NCBI GenBank assembly: GCA_003427395.1
Contig: BFEA01000447.1
Span: forward strand, 721,576 to 741,575
DNA: 20,000 bases
From: Chara braunii
Lineage: Eukaryota > Streptophyta > Charophyceae > Charales > Characeae
Reading direction: 5' to 3'
Position 1 is the stretch's first letter. The number at the start of each line of letters is the position of its first letter. The notes beneath the pieces are model-generated. The model was not told the DNA's origin and searched no databases. It worked only from the letters and a program-made list of their open reading frames with translations. Positions 7,685 to 15,842 of this stretch are shown one piece after another. A program made the position numbers and the translations under genes.

Positions 7685-8170
7685 ATGGCACCATCCTCCC
7701 TCCACTTCCTCCCTATGGTGCCTTGTGATTCTGATGCTCCCTCTCCAAGGCAGGCGCTGGAGGAAGCAACTGAATCCTTGAGTGCTCTTCTTAACGTTGA
7801 CAGAACAAATCAGTTTTGTTAGCCCTGTAAGTGTTTACATTGTGCACTCAAGGCAGAACTTAAGATGCAGGAGGCAGCGCCATTGTCAAATGATGTAGGG
7901 CCGGCATTGCTTTGGACACACCAGATTAATGTGGGCAGAGGAAGCGTCTGGCCAAGGCTGAAAAATTGCTGGGTCTGGATGCATCTGAAAGCAAAATCTG
8001 CTGAGATGATAATCAAGCCTTGGACGATAGTCCACAGGACACTTGACCCTCTTTACTTTCTCAGATGCCAGGTCTGTGATGGACTGTTCGCTTTCTTAGG
8101 CTCGATGAACAGCCTCATGAGATTATCTGAGGCGGAAATGACCACAGACATGGTGAGACTTACCAGATAA
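7685..8170 (+). pseudogene. Unrecognised coding-like relic with one internal stop
   Basis: Reading from ATG 7685 the frame stays open for 45 codons, meets TAG at 7820-7822, and continues in the same frame for another 115 codons to TAA at 8168. The composition around the stop looks protein-like: a charged stretch ALEEATESLSALLNVDRT, then a cysteine cluster PCKCLHC, and further on a C-x2-C pair (RCQVCDG). I do not recognise the family and no catalytic motif is visible. It could be a decayed gene fragment, a piece of a transposon-encoded protein, an exon pair with an unrecognised intron, or chance. The case for coding rests only on the long shared frame and amino-acid texture. Confidence 0.3.
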
Positions 8171-8584
8171 GGCCTCTGTTGCTCAGACACAGAGGGAGTT
8201 ACTGACCCCTTGAACATGGCCCCGGACAGGTAACTTATTTTTGCCGTATCTTAAACCACCAGTACACCCACGGCTAATTTCCCGAACCGACGTGCCCCCT
8301 GCGCACCAGTAATTTCTGAGGCTGCATCTTCTCAGTTCCAGTAAGAGGAAAGTGTTAGTGGTACCGGTACCACAAGTCGTTAGGAATATAGATTGCCGGC
8401 CTCTGGATTTCAGTGGTGGTCTATTTTCCGTATGGCCGTTGTGTTTCCAGCAAGTACAGATGCGTGTTTTTCTTTTTTTCTTTTTGTTTTTGATTTGGAA
8501 AGGGTCCTGTGACGATGCAGGCACCCCCCTCCGCGGTTTCCTCATCCACGCTACCCCTCTCGGCCAACCTCTGGCCCGATACTT
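8171..8584. other. Unassigned sequence with a perfect 16-bp palindrome
   Basis: GTGGTACCGGTACCAC at 8358-8373 is a perfect palindrome containing two GGTACC sites. A T-rich run follows at 8468-8490. No gene is recognised. Confidence 0.45.
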
Positions 8585-8665
8585 CGTCCACCCATGTGGC
8601 GGTGCAACTCAGTTTCCGTACGTCATTCCTCGTGCCACGTACGTACGTCCACCCACGTGGCGGGG
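8585..8665 (+). repeat. Direct duplication with G-box motif, 61-base period
   Basis: CGTCCACCCATGTGGCGG (8585-8602) recurs as CGTCCACCCACGTGGCGG (8646-8663), followed each time by a TTTCC(C)GTAC word. The second copy contains CCACGTGG, a palindromic G-box. An ACGTACGTACGT run (about 8638-8649) precedes it. Confidence 0.7.
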
Positions 8666-9127
8666 CGGGATTTCCCGTACACAGACACTGCTTTCACGCC
8701 CCCCCCCACGCCCCCCCCACCAAAACCCTGCAAACGTCATAACTATAGTTAGTATAGAATCATAGAGATCATCTTCTGCCCTAGTTGCCACATATATCTC
8801 ATAACAAGCTTCTTCCAGTCAACAAAAAAAAAGAAAAACCTTCTCTGTCATCATGCCGCTGACACTCATGCAGCCCCACCCTCTCGATTGAGACCCCAGC
8901 CCCCTTGCAGTCTATCAGTTATGTTCTCCTCCTGGCTCCCCGAATGGTTTTCCCCACCATTTCTCCTCCACTGCTCATCCACTAGGAGGAGAGCGCAGAT
9001 GAGTGGAAGGATGAAGGGAATTGCATGGAGTGTGATGCCAGCAACAAATGGTGATTGTCATTGCTAATGTGGCAGTACGCTCCTGCATTACTCAAGTTTA
9101 AGTGAACTGGTTTGCACTACATCAGCA
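8666..9127. other. Unassigned sequence with C-runs
   Basis: Two C homopolymer runs (about 8699-8708 and 8711-8719) are followed by mixed sequence. No gene, RNA or element is recognised. Confidence 0.4.
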
Positions 9128-9436
9128 ATGACTGTGTTTGACCAGGCATCTGATGATATCATCGATTATCCTATTCAGAGTTGTATCCGATGTGAGTCAG
9201 CAAGCAAGATAAGTACCCATAACACTACCTTCCCGGTCTTATTGTTTTCTTACCGTGAGGATGAGAGTTTCCTTGAGTGTCGTGCCAATTGTGAGGTGAG
9301 GGCAGTATTAACCTTGAAAGGCATCCCAATTCTGGCGTTTCAGGTGGAAGACTGGCGGCGTATGGGAAGGTCCCTGATGATGATGTGGGAGTGGTACAGG
9401 CCGGTGCTGCTCACATTCAGATTCAATATGCGCTAA
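9128..9436 (+). CDS. Unrecognised open frame, 102 codons
   Basis: An ATG-initiated frame ends at TAA 9434. The product has two Cys pairs (SCIRCE about residues 18-23; ECRANC about 50-55), an acidic patch (REDES) and a hydrophobic/aromatic C-terminus, but no domain that I recognise. Two splice-like sequences fall inside: GTGAGGGCAG near 9295 after TGTGAG, and TTTCAGGTGG near 9339, so it could instead be exon-intron-exon. It lies next to the 43-base tandem repeat with no sign of an operon-like or gene context. Chance remains the simplest alternative. Confidence 0.2.
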   Translation: MTVFDQASDDIIDYPIQSCIRCESASKISTHNTTFPVLLFSYREDESFLECRANCEVRAVLTLKGIPILAFQVEDWRRMGRSLMMMWEWYRPVLLTFRFNMR

Positions 9437-9455
9437 AGTGAGGTCCCCTTGCTGG

Positions 9456-9600
9456 TAAGGCCACGTCATCCTGCTGCAATGTTAAACATTCATGAACTGC
9501 CGTCCCGCTGCGGCGGTGAGTAATTCTTCTTTTGTCGTCCTGCCGTCCGGCTGCAGTGTTGAATAATGCTTCACTCGTCGTCCTGCCGTCCAGCTTGATC
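9456..9600 (+). repeat. Tandem repeat, 43-base period
   Basis: GCCGTCC occurs at 9499, 9542 and 9585, exactly 43 bases apart, each followed by .GCT and, in the complete units, GC.G.G.TGA.TAAT.CTTC. A more diverged unit (CGTCATCCTGCTGCAATGTT) precedes them. There are about three and a half units in all. Confidence 0.8.
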
Positions 9601-9796
9601 ACCTGTCAACAGGGTGGGAACGACTATTTCCCTGGATGCTGCACACCCAAGTACGCTGTCATTTAAGGAGGTGAAAATGAGAGAAGCCAAAGAGGTGGGC
9701 GAGCGCTGACTATACGCTCAATTGCTACAAGTAATTGTGAATTTCCGCTTGCCATACTTTTCTATAATTACAGTCTTCTGATTCATTAGCATGACT
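9601..9796. other. Unassigned sequence
   Basis: Mixed composition with no recognised gene or repeat. Confidence 0.4.
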
Positions 9797-9900
9797 GCCG
9801 TCTTCACCCGAATACAACGCCCAGTCATTACCAGTATACCTAGACTGAAAGTTGCACCAAATACGGCTATAATCACCAGGCATTCTATTTGGTAGGTTGA
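9797..9900 (+). mobile_element. Diverged copy of the small inverted-repeat element at 11566
   Basis: CCGTCTTC.CCCGAATACAACG, CAGTCA, TAGACTGAAAG, CACCAAAT and CTATAAT.ACC occur in the same order and spacing as in 11568-11651. The right end is much less conserved: after ATAATCACC only TTCTATTTGG and GTTGATACAG recall the expected inverted repeat. No coding sequence. It is a non-autonomous remnant. Confidence 0.7.
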
Positions 9901-10527
9901 TACAGGTAGTACACTAAATTTAGTCCTGTGCAGGATACTAATTGGAGTCTGGTTATCATGTGGGTTACTGGGTAGTCAAATCAATCTGTAGCCTGTACTT
10001 GTGAAGAGGGGGCTTAGTTAAGGCGGTATTGGGGTCAGGTCTATATCTCTTCGGTTGAAACAGATTTTTATACTCAATCCGGTGCTAATTAGTGAAATGT
10101 GGACGGTATAGCAATTGCACTACTTAGCAATATTAGCCTTTGCATATTGACTGTGCTAGGAATAGGAAGGTGGCTATGTCACAAATCTGAAAGCTAGAAA
10201 AGTACTTGTTATGGTAAATCGAAGCATCTTTCGGAATTGCTCAACCTAGTCTACCAAAGCTTAGACACTGTGGAGAGACCGCCAGGAGTGAAGGTCTAGG
10301 TCCAATCCAATCATGTCATCGGGAGCACGGAAGGGAACCATCTGGTTGTCAGAGGCTCAGGTTCAGTGTCGGGGTAGGTCAAGAAGGCCAGGGGACCCAA
10401 CCAAACTTCTGCAATTGTTGCAACAAGGCTGGGGAACAAAACGCCACAACAGCAACAAGACTAGCAACCTGTCACTTGCATCCACCAGATGGATGGAGCA
10501 ACCTGAGACACGCACGAGGATGATCAA
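9901..10527. other. Unassigned sequence upstream of coding-like relic
   Basis: AT-leaning to about 10260, then more balanced. Near 10412 one frame reads FCNCCNKAG, recalling the first half of a retroelement CCHC zinc knuckle, but the His and last Cys are not at the expected spacing. No gene is claimed. Confidence 0.35.
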
Positions 10528-11389
10528 TCGATAGAAAAGGAACATGGTCAAAACCTCAAGGAACTAGAGCAGAAAAAGAAAAGGGCAAAGGAGTTTGTGG
10601 ACTTGCTAGAGAGAGGGGAAGAGGATCAAAGCCCAGGAATCACTAACGGAGGACTCAGAGGTCGGTCATAAGGAGTGGACACCGAAGGGCTAGATCAGCC
10701 ATGTGGAGAAGGATCTTTACCAAAGTGTGCTCAGTTTGCATGAGATGGAAATTGTTCACATTGCAGCCTTAGAGAACTTAAGAGAGAGTGTGGATGGTCA
10801 CTCTGCTACTTTGATGCAGGTCATGGATGCAATCAACCGTCTGCCCAAGGAAGAAAACGCACTAACTCAACCCATCCCTCAGGCTATGATGGTACCATCC
10901 TCTACTGTCGTGGCAACCAGCCCTCTCTATATGTCACCAGGTGTTGATGCACCGGCACAGCTGACAACACTCCCACCGTTAGGTTCTCCATCAAGTGTCC
11001 GCCCAGTGTAGTGTGGTCCAGTGACTACCTTTGTCCTGTCTCTTCTCCCCCTGTTTTCGCCGCGGCAGGCTTGTCTATTTAGAGTAAACCATACAAGCTT
11101 GAACCACCAGTGCCCCCGAGGCAAAATGCAAGAGACTAAATCTGAATTTTGCCGAGCTGGAAAGCGACTGGTATCACCGCTTGGAAAATCCAGGGTGGCC
11201 CCGGTACCGGCCTTTCTCGGATTGAGTGCTCGACCTGCTGCCAGCATATGGAGCGAAGAGGAGGCCACTGTTTTCACTCATCCGCCACCCCAGCCAAACT
11301 CTCCAGCAAGCCAGCCCAAGTATCCGGCCTTGTTTGAGCGCCAGACACAGGCTGATTCTACGACAGGCAACAACAAAAAGAAACAGTAA
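10528..11389 (+). pseudogene. Decayed coding region, possibly retroelement gag/ORF1-like
   Basis: A first segment (10528-10671) encodes a strongly charged, helix-prone peptide (QNLKELEQKKKRAKEFVDLL, then ERGEEDQ). After a frame change a second segment, open from about 10694, encodes another amphipathic stretch (SLHEMEIVHIAALENLRESV) followed by a Pro/Thr/Ser-rich linker. TAG at 11009-11011 interrupts it. The same frame resumes and runs to 11387-11389, ending in a Pro-rich and then Lys/Asn-rich basic tail (TGNNKKKQ). Coiled coil, flexible linker and basic tail are common in retroelement gag and LINE ORF1 proteins, and LINE sequence lies downstream, but no CCHC knuckle, RRM or other diagnostic domain is confirmed. 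The product is not recognised. One frame change and one stop make it a pseudogene if it was ever a gene. Confidence 0.35.
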
Positions 11390-11527
11390 GTAGTTTTGTT
11401 TATTTTTTATCTTTTCTTTTTATGCCTTGCCAACAAGCCAGGACGTAGTGCAGCTTCTGCGCCCGACATAGTGCAGTTCCGAGTGCAGATTCAAAGCAAC
11501 GGCATACTCACACTATTGCCATCAGAT
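11390..11527 (+). repeat. T-rich stretch and diverged repeat shared with about 13528-13565
   Basis: CTTGCCAACAAGCCAGG.CGT and CTTCTGC near 11426-11462 match CTTGCCAGCAAGGCAGGGCGT and CTTCTGC near 13528-13565. GGCATACTCACACTA near 11502 is the reverse complement of the TAGTGTGAGTATGCC word of the dispersed repeat family. Confidence 0.5.
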
Positions 11528-11565
11528 TAATCCAGGCCTGCAGTCAGGTACATTCAGGAAAGTGC

Positions 11566-11674
11566 TACCGTCTTCCCCCGAATACAACGTACGGTCACTA
11601 TAGCTGTATTTAGACTGAAAGATACCCCAAATTCAACTATAATAACCGTATGTTGTATTCCGGGGAAGACTGTA
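11566..11674. mobile_element. Miniature inverted-repeat element (Tc1/mariner-like ends)
   Basis: The 30-base ends 11566-11595 and 11645-11674 are inverted repeats matching at 27 of 30 positions. The outermost bases are TA on both sides. The right end reads inward TACAGTCTTCCCC, that is a TA followed by CAGT, the usual start of Tc1/mariner-superfamily ends inserted at TA. GTGC also flanks both sides directly, so a 4-base duplication cannot be excluded. The 49-base interior has no coding sequence. It is inserted in the left arm of a larger palindromic repeat, and a diverged relative lies at 9797-9900. Confidence 0.75.
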
Positions 11675-11678
11675 GTGC

Positions 11679-11772
11679 GGCGGGGATTCTGAATAGATTC
11701 TTCCCACCTCTCAGGACAGAGAGGCGGGAAGAATCCCTGAGAGGTGGGGAGAATCTATTCAGAATCCCCGCC
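11679..11772. repeat. Long hairpin, 37-bp arms with one mismatch
   Basis: 11679-11715 pairs with 11736-11772 at 36 of 37 positions around a 20-base loop. The loop (GAGAGGCGGGAAGAATC) is also nearly complementary to GATTCTTCCCACCTCTC in the left arm, so two alternative foldings compete. It forms the core of the palindromic repeat element. Confidence 0.95.
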
Positions 11773-11857
11773 AGTACTTTCTTTTTAGGGCATACTCATG
11801 CTAGCACTTTCCTAAGTGTATCTAACTGCAATTACCGCCAAGCCTGGATGAATCTTA

Positions 11858-12303
11858 TGGCAGTAGCTTTCAGAGCTTAGTAGAAAAAGTCCTAGCGAAT
11901 GCAGCGAACAACAGTGGTTGAAGTGCCCCAATTGGGCCAAATTATTTTTCAGAATCGAGAACATTGGAATTGACAGCACCATCGAAGCCTCGGGATGGAC
12001 TCTCAAGGGTCACAGATTACAGCAAGTCGAGGAGCCTCGGTTCATCTCGCCAGAGAATACGCAAGAAGTACGAGTGCAGCAAAAAAGGGTCGACATGGAG
12101 ACTCCTTCCAGTTAATTATGCAGGCCATGCCCGTACAAGACTGGAAGGTAGATGTCTGCAAGTATGGCTGGCAAATCACACAGACCGAATGGGCTTGGTG
12201 ACCAAAGTTCCTATCACCGAGAACTCTGCTAAGATGGGATGCAGTTTCCAATCCAACCCAAATGCTCTGCAGGCCAACCTGTCACTCAGATGGCAGCAGA
12301 GGA
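11858..12303 (+). other. Unassigned, possibly upstream LINE sequence
   Basis: Frames here are open for 60-130 codons but drift between phases. The product around 12200-12300 (SPRTLLRWDAVSNPTQM in one frame) could be poorly preserved LINE ORF2 ahead of 12356, but I cannot confirm it. Confidence 0.3.
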
Positions 12304-12360
12304 CGCCCTCTTTAAACTTGAATGCCCTCTTTAAACTTGAGCGCCCTCTTTAAACTTGAA
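12304..12360 (+). repeat. 19-base tandem repeat, three copies
   Basis: Units GCCCTCTTTAAACTTGA with a variable first and last base (12304-12322, 12323-12341, 12342-12360) are almost identical, implying a recent slippage or duplication event. Confidence 0.95.
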
Positions 12361-13108
12361 TCCCATATCATCCAAGTGGCTACGTTTCTTTATTCAAGTT
12401 ATCCTTTCTGCGCTGGAGACCAAAGTGGGGGGCCTACAATGGCTGGATCTACACAGCTGCATCCCCATGTCGATGTGGTGCTCACAGAAAGGTATACAAC
12501 TCTCAATTCTCTGTGAAGCTTGCCCCACCCCGTGTTTAGAGGATTAGCTGCACCTCTGGTGGGAATGTGCCATTGCAAGGGGCTTCTGGGAGTTCATGGA
12601 TAATTTGTGGTATAAGGCTTATAGTAAGAAAGGATATTGGGACAAAAACTTTGTTATCACTGGTAGAACTAACTGTCACCAGGAATCCAAACGGATTACT
12701 ATTTTAGCACAGTTTCTCCTAGTGAGAGCCTTTTGGGTTATTTGGACGGCTCGTAGAGACAGACAGGTTCTCAACAAGCCTATCTCACGTTCGTCACTTT
12801 GCTCCAACTTCAGACAAGCACTGAGATCGGACATCACTGCGGACTGGCTCCGCACGAAGAAGAAATACGACACTGTAGATGCAGCCAAGGATGGTTTTAC
12901 CAGCAGATGGACTTCACAACAGATGGGACCCACCAGCAACCAGGCCTTGATAAGTGGTTACATTCGGCAGCCCTACAGGCTGAGAGGGCCTATAAAGGGG
13001 AAATTTCCCCTTCTCCTACTGGGTAGCTTGTCCTTAACTACCGTTATCTTCTATTTCAAGCGGATCCGGGTAATGCTCCCAGAACTTGTTATGTATAATC
13101 ACATCTGA
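12356..13108 (+). pseudogene. LINE ORF2 C-terminal fragment (zinc knuckle region)
   Basis: One frame runs from 12356 to 13108 with a single stop, TAG at 12545-12547. Across the stop it reads CEACPTPCLED-stop-LHLWWEC: a C-x2-C-x9-H-x4-C knuckle (codons at 12512, 12521, 12551, 12566), characteristic of the zf-RVT region after the reverse transcriptase in plant L1-type LINEs. It is followed by the usual ARGFWEF, a Phe/Trp-containing helix (FLLVRAFWVIWTARRDR) and a basic tail with WLRTKKKYD. By analogy the lost residue is probably Glu (GAG to TAG). The reverse transcriptase itself is absent, consistent with 5' truncation. The frame remains open past the likely protein end (about 12960). It is better preserved than the LINE at 14123-16973 and differs from it in sequence, so it belongs to another family or lineage. 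Confidence 0.75.
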
Positions 13109-13122
13109 ACTTTCTGCTATAA

Positions 13123-13175
13123 GGGATGCTGGATCCGCTTTCCAGCAGGTGAAACTCCCCACGAATAGACTGGAG
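13123..13175 (+). repeat. LINE-downstream repeat, copy 1
   Basis: GGGATGCTGGA.CCG.TTTCCA, CAGGTGAA, CCCCAC.AATAGA and TGGAG are shared with 17542-17592 with few differences. Both copies lie a short distance after the end of a LINE ORF2 remnant. Confidence 0.8.
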
Positions 13176-13249
13176 TCATCCACCAACCAGGAGCCTGTAT
13201 CCTGCTGGTTCTCTTATAACCACGGGATCGCAGGTATTCATCGAATGTT

Positions 13250-13264
13250 GGGGGGGGGGGGGGG
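13250..13264 (+). repeat. Poly-G run
   Basis: Fifteen consecutive G. Length may be uncertain in the assembly, and it could form a G-quadruplex. Confidence 0.9.
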
Positions 13265-13301
13265 AGGTCCTAGCGTGAGTATGGGGCATTTTCTGCTAAG
13301 C

Positions 13302-13376
13302 TCATCCAGGCAAGGCCGTAATTGCAGTCTGATACATTCAGAAAGTACTAGTGTGAGTATGCCTGAAAAGAAATGA
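13302..13376 (+). repeat. Dispersed repeat, copy d
   Basis: CATCCAGGC.AGGCCGTAATTGCAG, GATACATTCAG, AAAGTACTAGTGTGAGTATGCC and AAAAGAAATGA match the inverse of 11773-11857 closely. A partial unit (TAGCGTGAGTATGGGGCATTTTC) precedes it near 13271. Confidence 0.8.
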
Positions 13377-13443
13377 ACTCCCCGCCTCTCATGCTAGGAC
13401 TTTTTATTAGGCTCTGGACATGAATGCCATCGGGTTCGTGTGG

Positions 13444-13495
13444 GCCTGGCCATAACTGTAGTCCGATGCATTTTCAAAAGTACTGGGGTGACTAT
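13444..13495 (+). repeat. Dispersed repeat, copy e (diverged)
   Basis: GCCTGGCCATAACTGTAGTC.GATGCATT.TCAAAAGTACT.G.GTGA.TAT follows the family pattern in the same orientation as 13302-13376. Confidence 0.6.
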
Positions 13496-13499
13496 CCGA

Positions 13500-14122
13500 A
13501 CTCCGTTCTCCCCCCCCACGACTTGAGCCTTGCCAGCAAGGCAGGGCGTTCTTCACCTTCTGCCTCCGTGGATGAGTTTCCACAGGCACTGAATGAACCA
13601 GCAGGACAACTTGCAGTCCATTTTCCACTTTTTATTTTGGCCACAGCTTCATCCCCCATCGCACTGCCAGGCCTTCCCCCAGCCCTGCAAAATTTTCCAC
13701 TACCGGGCCTTCCCCAAGCCCTAAAAATTTAGGAATCAGCCACTTGACTTTTTGAAATTGGCTGGGGCCGTGTACTGGTGGTTTAGCATGAGGGAACCGT
13801 TTCTCTATACTTCAGAGGAGGAAGACTTGTCTAGCTGAATAGCAGTGGGAGCGTTCATAGAGATGAAGGATACCCTGCGGATCGCCAGGTAGTGGTAGCA
13901 CCCCTCATACTTCAGCGGCACAGCACGAAATTGGTTAAACGGAAAGATGGCTAAGGTAGGCCTTGAAAACAGTCCTTGGGGAAGCAAGGCAAAGTTTAGT
14001 GGAGCATTTAAAGTTCATTAAGAACTGCTTAAGATATCTGAGTAATGATGGCCTGCCAGACATGGGCACATGATAGGACCTGTAAAAATGTAAAAAAAGC
14101 ATGACAACAGAACAAAACTGTT
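13500..14122. other. Unassigned sequence before LINE ORF2
   Basis: Contains a duplicated GGCCTTCCCC.AGCCCT.AAAAATTT word (about 13670-13692 and 13708-13730) and otherwise no recognised gene. Part of it may be the 5' region of the LINE that follows. Confidence 0.4.
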
Positions 14123-14263
14123 ATGGACGTAATAGACGCACTTTATAATAATGACAAGGAGTGGAGTCAACACAAGAGACTAGCCGACCTGGACATGCGC
14201 TCCCTCAACGTGAATGGACTGGCTTCTGCAAAACAACCCAAGAAAAACCAAAACCGTCACTAA
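14123..14263 (+). pseudogene. LINE endonuclease N-terminal stub
   Basis: A 46-codon frame with ATG at 14123 includes RSLNVNGLASAKQPKKNQN. The NVNGL word marks the first strand of the APE-type endonuclease of L1 elements, which normally continues for about 230 residues. Here it ends at TAA 14261 and overlaps, in another frame, the start of the reverse-transcriptase-linked segment, so an internal deletion of the endonuclease is likely. Confidence 0.55.
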
Positions 14264-15237
14264 ACAGCAGCGGGAGATGATGGACACGCCACCATCTAAG
14301 GAGGGAATGTGGGCGGCCCTGATGCTCACGGAAGAGGAGAAGACACGAGGCACCGACAGCGTACCCAAGGAATTTTGGGAAGCACTGTGGGACTGCCACT
14401 CACAAGACCTGATCGACTACTACCACACAGTCTGGCTATCAAGGCGAATAGGGGAACTTATGGGGCAAGGGGTGCTAACCCTCTTATACAAAAAAGGAGA
14501 GAAGACTAACATTTGGAACTACCGACCAATCACACTTCTGACCGTTGTCTACAAAATGGCGGCGAAAGCACTAGCTCTCCGGTTAACAAAGGTGATCGAA
14601 GATATTATACACCCAGCTTAGACGGGGTTCATAAAAGGAAGGAACATCCAAGATAACATCCTACTGATCAATGAACTAATAAAGCTCACTCGCCAATCCA
14701 AACACAACGCAGCATTTATTTTCATAGACTTCGAGAAAGCGTACAATCACCTGGATTGGCTCTTCTTGGACAAGTGCCTCGCGAAACTGGGCTTTGGGTC
14801 GTGCTTCCGCAGATGGGTGGAAATTCTCCACGCCAACGCCACGACATGAGTCATGGTCAACGGAAACCTGGCACCGCCCATACCACTCCCGCTCTGTGAG
14901 ATAAGGGGACCCCATTGCCCCGTTCCTCTTTGTCATAATCATGAAGGCCCTAGCAGCGAGGCTAAGAACTCACGACGACATCAAAAGAATCCAAGCCGCC
15001 TCCATCCCGGAAGAGGCAATCCCTGTTTGCTCACTTTTTGCAAATGATTTGTCTCTCATGGTGGAAGCATCCCACAACAACCTCGCAGAAATCAAACACA
15101 TGATGGACAACTGCAAACTGCCGAACATGAGAGTTAACTGGGGCAAAAAGACCCTGGGATGGTGGATCCACCACCAGGGAATCAAAACCCCTGAGCAGCC
15201 TCAGATCAAATGGCTCCCAGTGGAAACCCCTGTTTGA
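14214..15237 (+). pseudogene. LINE reverse transcriptase domain (broken)
   Basis: Two frames cover the palm and finger motifs. Phase from 14214 gives motifs 0-2 and A (FIDFEKAYN, first catalytic Asp present) with stops TAG 14619 (in HPA-stop-TGF, normally Gln) and TGA 14847. After a shift near 14850-14900 a second phase gives R-stop-GDP (TAA 14902, normally Gln), then motif B-like FLFVIIMKALAARL and motif C as FAND, where the first Asp of the usual FADD is Asn (GAT to AAT). The segment ends PVETPV before TGA 15235. Confidence 0.9.
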
Positions 15238-15842
15238 GTCCTGCAGATGGCAAGCCAGTCAACAACAATGAGTGGATAGGGCAACCGGCTCAGGACAAAC
15301 TGACGATATGAAGAGAGAAACACACATCTCTCTTTGGCCAGGCACACGCCATCAACAATTTTGTCCTGGCCTCCCTGTGGTACATGTCAGCAATCTGCAC
15401 TACGAACCCCATAGCGCCAAATGGCAGCTTACCTATGGCAAGGCAACCACAAGCAAGAAAAGGTAATCAATAGAGTGGCATGACACTCGGTAATCCAACC
15501 AGAACCAAAAGGGGGACTGGGCATCATAGAGGCCATAGCACTGGCCCTGCAACGAATCAAGAGGCTGTTGTTCAATCCCCATAACCCTTGGGCAGCACAG
15601 GCCTAGAGCAGATTGCCCAGTTGGCACCCGCTGTGGTCGGGAAACCAGTCATGAAGTACACCAAGGGGACGTGCGCAGCTGCACAGCCACTTGCACAGAC
15701 CGCCAAGCGGCACAGGCAGACCACCACAAGGAGCCCTTCTGGCCAAACCTTATCAGGATACGGTGCAGACTCCCCCTTCCAGACAACCCCCCCCCCCCTA
15801 GAGGTGGGAGGAGGTGTGCCAGCAGCCCCTGTTCAATAACAG
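15238..15842 (+). pseudogene. LINE ORF2 connector region (broken)
   Basis: Fragments in changing phase read NNNEWIGQPAQDKL, GQAHAINNFVLASLWYMSAIC, then QPEPKGGLGIIEAIALALQR with FNPHNPWAAQA, and QQPLFNNRWITDRHG. These are the conserved blocks between reverse transcriptase and zinc knuckle in plant LINEs, in the right order. Stops at 15309 and 15604 and a C-run near 15787 disrupt them. Confidence 0.8.

Larger units (their letters stand above)
11528..11857. mobile_element. Palindromic repeat element interrupted by a smaller element
   Basis: The left arm AATCCAGGC.CTGCAG.CAGGTACATTCAGGAAAGTGC (about 11528-11565) is matched in inverted orientation by 11795-11857. The centre is a 37-base-arm hairpin (11679-11772). 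Between left arm and hairpin sits a separate 109-base inverted-repeat element (11566-11674), and the left arm lacks the part corresponding to 11774-11800. Related sequence occurs at 4345-4404 and 13302-13376. It has no coding capacity and is a non-autonomous, foldback or MITE-like family. Confidence 0.6.

Noticed and set aside
8358-8373. Perfect 16-bp palindrome as an operator-like site
   Set aside because: No gene or promoter is nearby, and one such palindrome in 20 kb is not improbable.
10405-10470. Possible CCHC zinc knuckle (FCNCCNKAG)
   Set aside because: The His and final Cys are missing at the required spacing and the frame is short.
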